Shown piece after piece: positions 7,932 through 10,427 of a DNA stretch of 10,427 nucleotides. How positions within the stretch are numbered: the first letter of the stretch is position 1; each line of letters starts with the position of its first letter. Below the pieces are notes generated by a model that was not told the DNA's origin, made no database searches, and was given only the letters and a program-made list of their open reading frames with translations. Origin of the DNA: Pseudomonadota bacterium (GTDB lineage Bacteria > Pseudomonadota > Gammaproteobacteria > Burkholderiales > Gallionellaceae); assembly GCA_021822115.1 (NCBI GenBank), contig JAJZSA010000074.1, positions 1-10,427 of the forward strand, given 5' to 3'. The position numbers and the translations under genes are program-made.

Positions 7932-8115
7932 CGGGCCGGCGGGCGTTGCCCCCCATTGCAACAGCTGCCGCCATTTCTACATCACCTGGGATGCGCGCTT
8001 CCGCTACGGCTGCCGCGCCATGGATTTCAAGAGCCAGCGCCTGCCGATGCTGGACGTGCTGGAAGCGTCCGGCCTGCCGTGCCAGGCGTTCCAGCCCAAG
8101 CCGGAAGTTTCCTGA
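7918..8115 (+). CDS. Small conserved-looking four-cysteine protein, function unknown
   Basis: This is a 65-residue ORF from ATG 7918 to the TGA ending at 8115. It has HCNSCRHF (Cys14, Cys17), GCRAMDFKS (Cys32) and SGLPCQAF (Cys55). Four cysteines in a CxxC-x14-C-x22-C pattern, with a Trp-Asp pair (24-25), suggest a small zinc- or iron-sulfur-binding fold; this is inference. I recall similar unnamed small proteins in Beta/Gammaproteobacteria but assign no role. It begins inside the diguanylate cyclase gene, 14 nt before that stop codon and in another frame, so translation is probably coupled. AGGTGG just upstream could act as ribosome site. The frame is open further upstream to 7828, but that extension runs deep within the GGDEF coding sequence and adds nothing to the cysteine core. 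GTG at 7915 is an alternative start. Confidence 0.75.
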   Translation: MASVDGPAGVAPHCNSCRHFYITWDARFRYGCRAMDFKSQRLPMLDVLEASGLPCQAFQPKPEVS

Positions 8116-8138
8116 GCGCGTCACACCGCCATATCCGC

Positions 8139-8163
8139 TAGAATCCGCGCCAGACCATCGGAG
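8139..8163 (+). promoter_or_regulatory. purU -10 box and ribosome site
   Basis: TAGAAT (8139-8144) sits in GCTAGAATCCGCGCC, which matches the ybiT promoter core at 14 of 15 positions. The -35 region is poor. GGAG (8160-8163) lies 8 nt before the ATG at 8172. The leader would be about 20 nt. This supports transcription of purU separate from the preceding small gene. Confidence 0.5.
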
Positions 8164-8171
8164 CATCAGTC

Positions 8172-9041
8172 ATGAACAGTTTGCGTCGCTACACCCTCAC
8201 CATCTCCTGTCCGGACCGTTCCGGCATCATCGCGGCCGTCACCGGTTTCATCGCCGAGCATGGCGGTTTCATCGTCGAGGCGAGCTACCACACCGAGCAG
8301 GAGGCGCAGCGTTTCTTCATGCGCCAGGAGATCCGCGCCGATTCGCTGCCGTTCGATGCGCCGACCTTCCGCGACAAGTTCAAAGCCCTGGCGGATGAAT
8401 TCGGCATGAGCTGGCAGTTGACCGACTCGGCCATCAAGAAGCGCCTGGTGGTGCTGGTGAGCAAGCAGGACCATTGCCTGGATGACCTGCTGCATCGCTG
8501 GCGCAGCGGCGAGTTGCAGGTGGACATCCCTTGCGTGATCTCCAACCACGAGGACCTGCGCAGCTTCGTCGAATGGCATGGCATCCCCTACCTGCATGTG
8601 GACATGCCAGGTAACGATCCAGCATCAAAGGAAGCCGCGTTCCAGCGCATCGCTGCGCTGTTCGAGGAATATCGTGGCGACACCATGGTGCTGGCGCGCT
8701 TCATGCAGATCCTGCCGCCGTGGATGTGCCAGCGCTTCCCCGGCCGCGTCATCAACATCCACCACAGCTTCCTGCCCTCCTTCGTCGGCGCCAAGCCTTA
8801 TCACCAGGCCTACCAGCGTGGCGTGAAGCTGATCGGCGCCACCTGCCACTACGTCACCGACGAGCTGGACGCCGGCCCCATCATCGAGCAAGACACCGTG
8901 CGCATCGACCATGGCGACACCGTGGACGACCTGGTGCGCTACGGGCGCGACATCGAGAAGACCGTGCTGTCGCGCGGCTTGCGCTTCCATGTGGAAGACC
9001 GCGTGTTGGTGTGCGGCAACAAGACCATCGTGTTCCGCTGA
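8172..9041 (+). CDS. purU: Formyltetrahydrofolate deformylase
   Basis: This cytoplasmic enzyme hydrolyses 10-formyl-THF to formate and THF. It balances the one-carbon pool and supplies formate to PurT-type purine synthesis. Its 289 residues match the usual PurU length. An N-terminal ACT regulatory domain (about 7-85) opens with LTISCPDRSGIIAAVTGFI (9-27); in E. coli this enzyme is regulated by methionine and glycine, which I cite from family knowledge. The C-terminal formyltransferase-like domain (about 90-285) carries the active-site motif INIHHSFLPSFVGAKPYHQA (194-213; Asn195, His197) and VTDELDAGPII (228-238; Asp233). The start at 8172 has GGAG 8 nt upstream. It appears monocistronic: its own -10 precedes it and a hairpin follows the stop. 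Confidence 0.97.
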   Translation: MNSLRRYTLTISCPDRSGIIAAVTGFIAEHGGFIVEASYHTEQEAQRFFMRQEIRADSLPFDAPTFRDKFKALADEFGMSWQLTDSAIKKRLVVLVSKQDHCLDDLLHRWRSGELQVDIPCVISNHEDLRSFVEWHGIPYLHVDMPGNDPASKEAAFQRIAALFEEYRGDTMVLARFMQILPPWMCQRFPGRVINIHHSFLPSFVGAKPYHQAYQRGVKLIGATCHYVTDELDAGPIIEQDTVRIDHGDTVDDLVRYGRDIEKTVLSRGLRFHVEDRVLVCGNKTIVFR

Positions 9042-9044
9042 GGC

Positions 9045-9068
9045 CACTGGCCTGTGGCGGGCCAGGTG
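9045..9068 (+). terminator. GC-rich hairpin after purU, possible weak terminator
   Basis: CTGGCC (9047-9052) pairs perfectly with GGCCAG (9060-9065) across a 7-nt loop, beginning 5 nt after the purU stop codon at 9041. An alternative register (CACTGGCC with GGCCAGGTG, one bulge) extends the stem outward. No T run follows, so it is not a classical intrinsic terminator. It may instead stabilise the 3' end or work with Rho. Confidence 0.3.
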
Positions 9069-9111
9069 ATCCGTGGCAGCGGTCGGACGGCGAGGAAACT
9101 AAATGCCGGCG

Positions 9112-9141
9112 TAGCCACTCTATGGCGCTGTCGCTTATCCT
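9112..9141 (+). promoter_or_regulatory. Weak putative promoter of the Ser/Thr kinase gene
   Basis: TAGCCA (9112-9117) matches four of six -35 bases and TATCCT (9136-9141) four of six -10 bases, with an 18-nt spacer. The -10 lies 28 nt before GTG 9170, much like the other plus-strand units here. The match is weak and rests mostly on position and on the same TATCCT hexamer used by the sensor-kinase operon. Confidence 0.3.
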
Positions 9142-9169
9142 TTAGCATGCGCTGCCCAGACATCCAGCC

Positions 9170-10141
9170 GTGAGCCCGAACACCCTACGCATCGGCCCCT
9201 ATTCCATCGTGCGCGAACTCGGCGAGGGCGCCACTTCCAACGTCTATCTCGCCTTGCGCGACGGCTCCTACGCCTCGGTCGCGCTCAAGCAGTTGCGCAA
9301 GGCCAGCCAAAGCCCGCTGCACAAGGCCATGTTCACCGCCGAGGTCGAGCTTGGACGCAAGATGCAGCACCGCAACATCGTGCGCGTGCTGGATGCCGAT
9401 CTGGACGAACCGAGCGGCGCCTACCTGGTGATGGAATACATCAACGGCAAACCGCTGGACCGGCATGACAAAGTGGAGAACCTGTTGCCATTGGACAAGG
9501 TGCTCTCCGTCACCGCCCAAGTGGCCGAGGCGCTGAAATACGCCGCCGAGATGGGCGTGGTGCACCGCGACGTGAAACCCGGCAACATCATCCTCATGCC
9601 CAACGGCGTGGCCAAACTCGCCGACTTCGGCTGCGCCATCCCGGTCAGCGAGATGGGCGCCGTGGTGGCCGGCAGCCTGGCCTATATGTCGCCGGAACAA
9701 CTGGAAGGCGAAGCGCTGGATGCGCGCTCCGACATCTACTCGCTGGGCGCTGTGTTGTATCGCCTGCTCACCGGCCACCACAGCTTCGAGGCCGACAACC
9801 AGTTCGACGCCCGCATCGCGATCCTGAACTTCCCCATTATCCCCATAGACACCTGGCGCAAGGCACTGCCCAAGGTGCTCACCGACGTGGTCGAACGCGC
9901 CATGCAGAAAGACCCGGCACAGCGCTACGCGGATTGGGATGAGTTCATCGCCGACCTCGCCCGGGCGATCCAGCTGATCGAACAGAGCGACTATGACATG
10001 GACTTGTACCGCGGCTTCAGTATGAACACGCAGAAGGAACTGTCGAACTACATGTCGCAGTCGAGGGTGTTCTCGCGGAGTGTGTTTTCGAGGAGCGGGT
10101 TTTCGAGGAGTACGGTGCCGGATACGTATGGGGGCGGGTAG
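9170..10141 (+). CDS. Soluble Hanks-type serine/threonine protein kinase
   Basis: This is a 323-residue eukaryotic-like kinase. The full catalytic set is visible: glycine loop GEGATSNV (18-25), Lys40 in VALKQL, a likely helix-C Glu58, HRDVKPGN with catalytic Asp134 and Asn139 (132-139), DFG (152-154), SPE (174-176, replacing APE), and DIYSLG (188-193). The kinase domain ends near 265. A tail of about 55 residues has no membrane helix and no PASTA or FHA domain, and it ends in VFSRSVFSRSGFSRS (300-314) plus a Gly-rich end. Kinases of this class phosphorylate Ser/Thr on partners and often themselves; the target is unknown and no PP2C phosphatase is in the window. GTG 9170 is chosen because an in-frame stop lies at 9143-9145 and the next ATG would remove the glycine loop and Lys40. 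No Shine-Dalgarno is visible. Confidence 0.93.
   Translation: MSPNTLRIGPYSIVRELGEGATSNVYLALRDGSYASVALKQLRKASQSPLHKAMFTAEVELGRKMQHRNIVRVLDADLDEPSGAYLVMEYINGKPLDRHDKVENLLPLDKVLSVTAQVAEALKYAAEMGVVHRDVKPGNIILMPNGVAKLADFGCAIPVSEMGAVVAGSLAYMSPEQLEGEALDARSDIYSLGAVLYRLLTGHHSFEADNQFDARIAILNFPIIPIDTWRKALPKVLTDVVERAMQKDPAQRYADWDEFIADLARAIQLIEQSDYDMDLYRGFSMNTQKELSNYMSQSRVFSRSVFSRSGFSRSTVPDTYGGG
10067..10111 (+). repeat. Three tandem 15-bp coding repeats, (V/G)FSRS
   Basis: Units 10067-10081, 10082-10096 and 10097-10111 encode VFSRS, VFSRS and GFSRS. The DNA copies differ at a few bases (TTC/TTT, CGG/AGG, AGT/AGC), so they are old or diverged duplications. A partial unit (SR, 10061-10066) precedes them. 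They lie in the kinase C-terminal tail just before the stop codon. Arg-Ser pairs would be reasonable phosphorylation sites. Confidence 0.8.
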
Positions 10142-10155
10142 GGTTGTTTTCAGTT

Positions 10156-10182
10156 CCCTCGCCCTCTGGGGGAGGGCTAGGG
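10156..10182. repeat. REP-like palindrome, 11-bp stem with one mismatch
   Basis: CCCTCGCCCTC (10156-10166) pairs with GAGGGCTAGGG (10172-10182) at 10 of 11 positions around a 5-nt TGGGG loop. It starts 15 nt after the kinase stop. The CCCT/AGGG-rich form is that of common proteobacterial intergenic palindromes. It could slow or end kinase transcription, but no T run follows. Confidence 0.65.
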
Positions 10183-10234
10183 TGGGGGAGCGCTCTTGGC
10201 GTTCCCTCGTAACTTCAAAACCAAAGTCAAAACC

Positions 10235-10251
10235 GTCGGGGGTTGCCCGAC
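10235..10251. repeat. Perfect 6-bp hairpin GTCGGG/CCCGAC
   Basis: GTCGGG (10235-10240) and CCCGAC (10246-10251) flank a 5-nt loop GGTTG. It follows an A-rich stretch and directly precedes the A/T-rich palindrome. Read on the minus strand, the A-rich stretch becomes a T-rich tail (10234-10217), so it has a loose resemblance to an intrinsic terminator for leftward transcription. Confidence 0.5.
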
Positions 10252-10257
10252 AGCAAG

Positions 10258-10289
10258 CTACTTTCTTTTGCTTCGCCAAAAAAAAGTAG
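10258..10289. repeat. A/T-rich imperfect palindrome of the dispersed repeat
   Basis: CTACTTT (10258-10264) pairs with AAAGTAG (10283-10289). After one C-A mismatch the stem continues with TTTTG (10266-10270) against CAAAA (10277-10281). An alternative 5-bp stem joins TCGCC (10273-10277) to GGCGA (10300-10304), so two folds compete. The A run at 10278-10285 is a T run on the minus strand. Confidence 0.55.
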
Positions 10290-10317
10290 CCAAAGAAAAG
10301 GCGACCCCACTGCGCCG

Positions 10318-10328
10318 CCCCTTCGGGG
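10318..10328. repeat. CCCC-TTC-GGGG mini-hairpin
   Basis: CCCC (10318-10321) and GGGG (10325-10328) flank TTC, which also allows a C(UUCG)G-type stable tetraloop in RNA with a three-pair stem. It is part of the terminal mosaic and has no independent assigned role. Confidence 0.45.
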
Positions 10329-10427
10329 TTCCCTGCGTTGCTCGAACGGCCGGGCCTCCTCATAAACTCGCACGATCCGCTACGCGGCCACGTGCTCAAA
10401 CATATTCGTCGGACTACCCCCGGCCGT

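Larger units (their letters stand above)
10142..10427. repeat. Gene-free mosaic of palindromes, dispersed-repeat type
   Basis: No frame here codes for a recognisable protein. The stretch is a chain of hairpins (described separately) joined by A/T-rich and GC-rich segments, and it ends at the window edge without a clear boundary. The blocks around CTACTTTCTTTTGC, GTAGCCAAAGAAAAGGCGAC and CCCCTTCGGGG resemble, from memory, a repeat scattered between genes in many Beta/Gammaproteobacteria; copy number here cannot be seen. Base composition changes abruptly from the kinase gene. Confidence 0.6.

Noticed and set aside
10080..10289. 69-codon plus-strand frame at the kinase 3' end and into the repeats
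   Set aside because: It starts inside the kinase tail in another frame and merely translates the hairpins; ends in Phe/Lys homopolymer-like codons.
9185..10399. 404-codon minus-strand frame opposite the Ser/Thr kinase
   Set aside because: It begins in the palindrome mosaic and continues antisense to a gene with complete kinase motifs; its composition is that of a shadow frame.
1..10427. CRISPR arrays, tRNA or rRNA genes, insertion sequences, phage genes
   Set aside because: No regularly spaced repeat-spacer pattern, no tRNA-like cloverleaf recognised, and no transposase, integrase or phage motif in any supported gene. The terminal palindromes are not a CRISPR because neither units nor spacing repeat.

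Overview
This window reads as dense, GC-rich (by eye about 60% G+C) proteobacterial chromosome. The codon use, the family versions present (YbiT-type ABC-F protein, PurU, MurI, NarL-type sensor kinases, a CACHE-PAS-GGDEF protein) and a 3'-terminal dispersed-repeat type that I associate with Beta- and Gammaproteobacteria together suggest a betaproteobacterium, perhaps of the Nitrosomonadales/Gallionellales kind. The genus cannot be set from the sequence alone. I see no phage, insertion sequence, CRISPR, tRNA or rRNA, and most of the window is ordinary core and signalling content.

Left part (1-3437, minus strand): two membrane sensor histidine kinases lie in tandem and overlap by 17 nt. The promoter-proximal one (1566-3437) has a signal peptide, a periplasmic sensor domain, seven membrane helices and a complete NarL/DesK-type kinase core. 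The second (1-1582) is cut by the window edge. It is a ComP-like multi-helix sensor whose catalytic half lies outside, and its frame is open to the edge. Their shared promoter region (3438-3556) is divergent with the next unit and holds a good sigma70-like promoter whose -35 hexamer sits in the loop of a perfect 6-bp palindrome.

Middle (3557-5980, plus): ybiT (ribosome-associated ABC-F ATPase) is followed 12 nt later by murI (glutamate racemase, peptidoglycan precursor supply), probably as one transcript. Next (6036-8115, plus) comes a membrane diguanylate cyclase with dCACHE, PAS and GGEEF domains. A 65-residue four-cysteine protein overlaps its 3' end by 14 nt.

Right part (8172-10141, plus): purU (10-formyl-THF hydrolase, formate supply for purine synthesis and one-carbon balance) and then a soluble Ser/Thr protein kinase that starts at GTG and ends in a three-fold FSRS repeat. 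The last 286 bases (10142-10427) carry no gene. They are a mosaic of palindromes that looks like a dispersed intergenic repeat.

Four plus-strand units have a -10-like box 26-29 nt upstream of their start codons, and two of these (ybiT, purU) share 14 of 15 bases around it. The most useful leads are the operator-like palindrome on the kinase promoter, the uncharacterised four-cysteine protein coupled to the cyclase, the repeat tail of the Ser/Thr kinase, and the terminal palindrome mosaic. Nothing here clearly amounts to a new multi-gene system.
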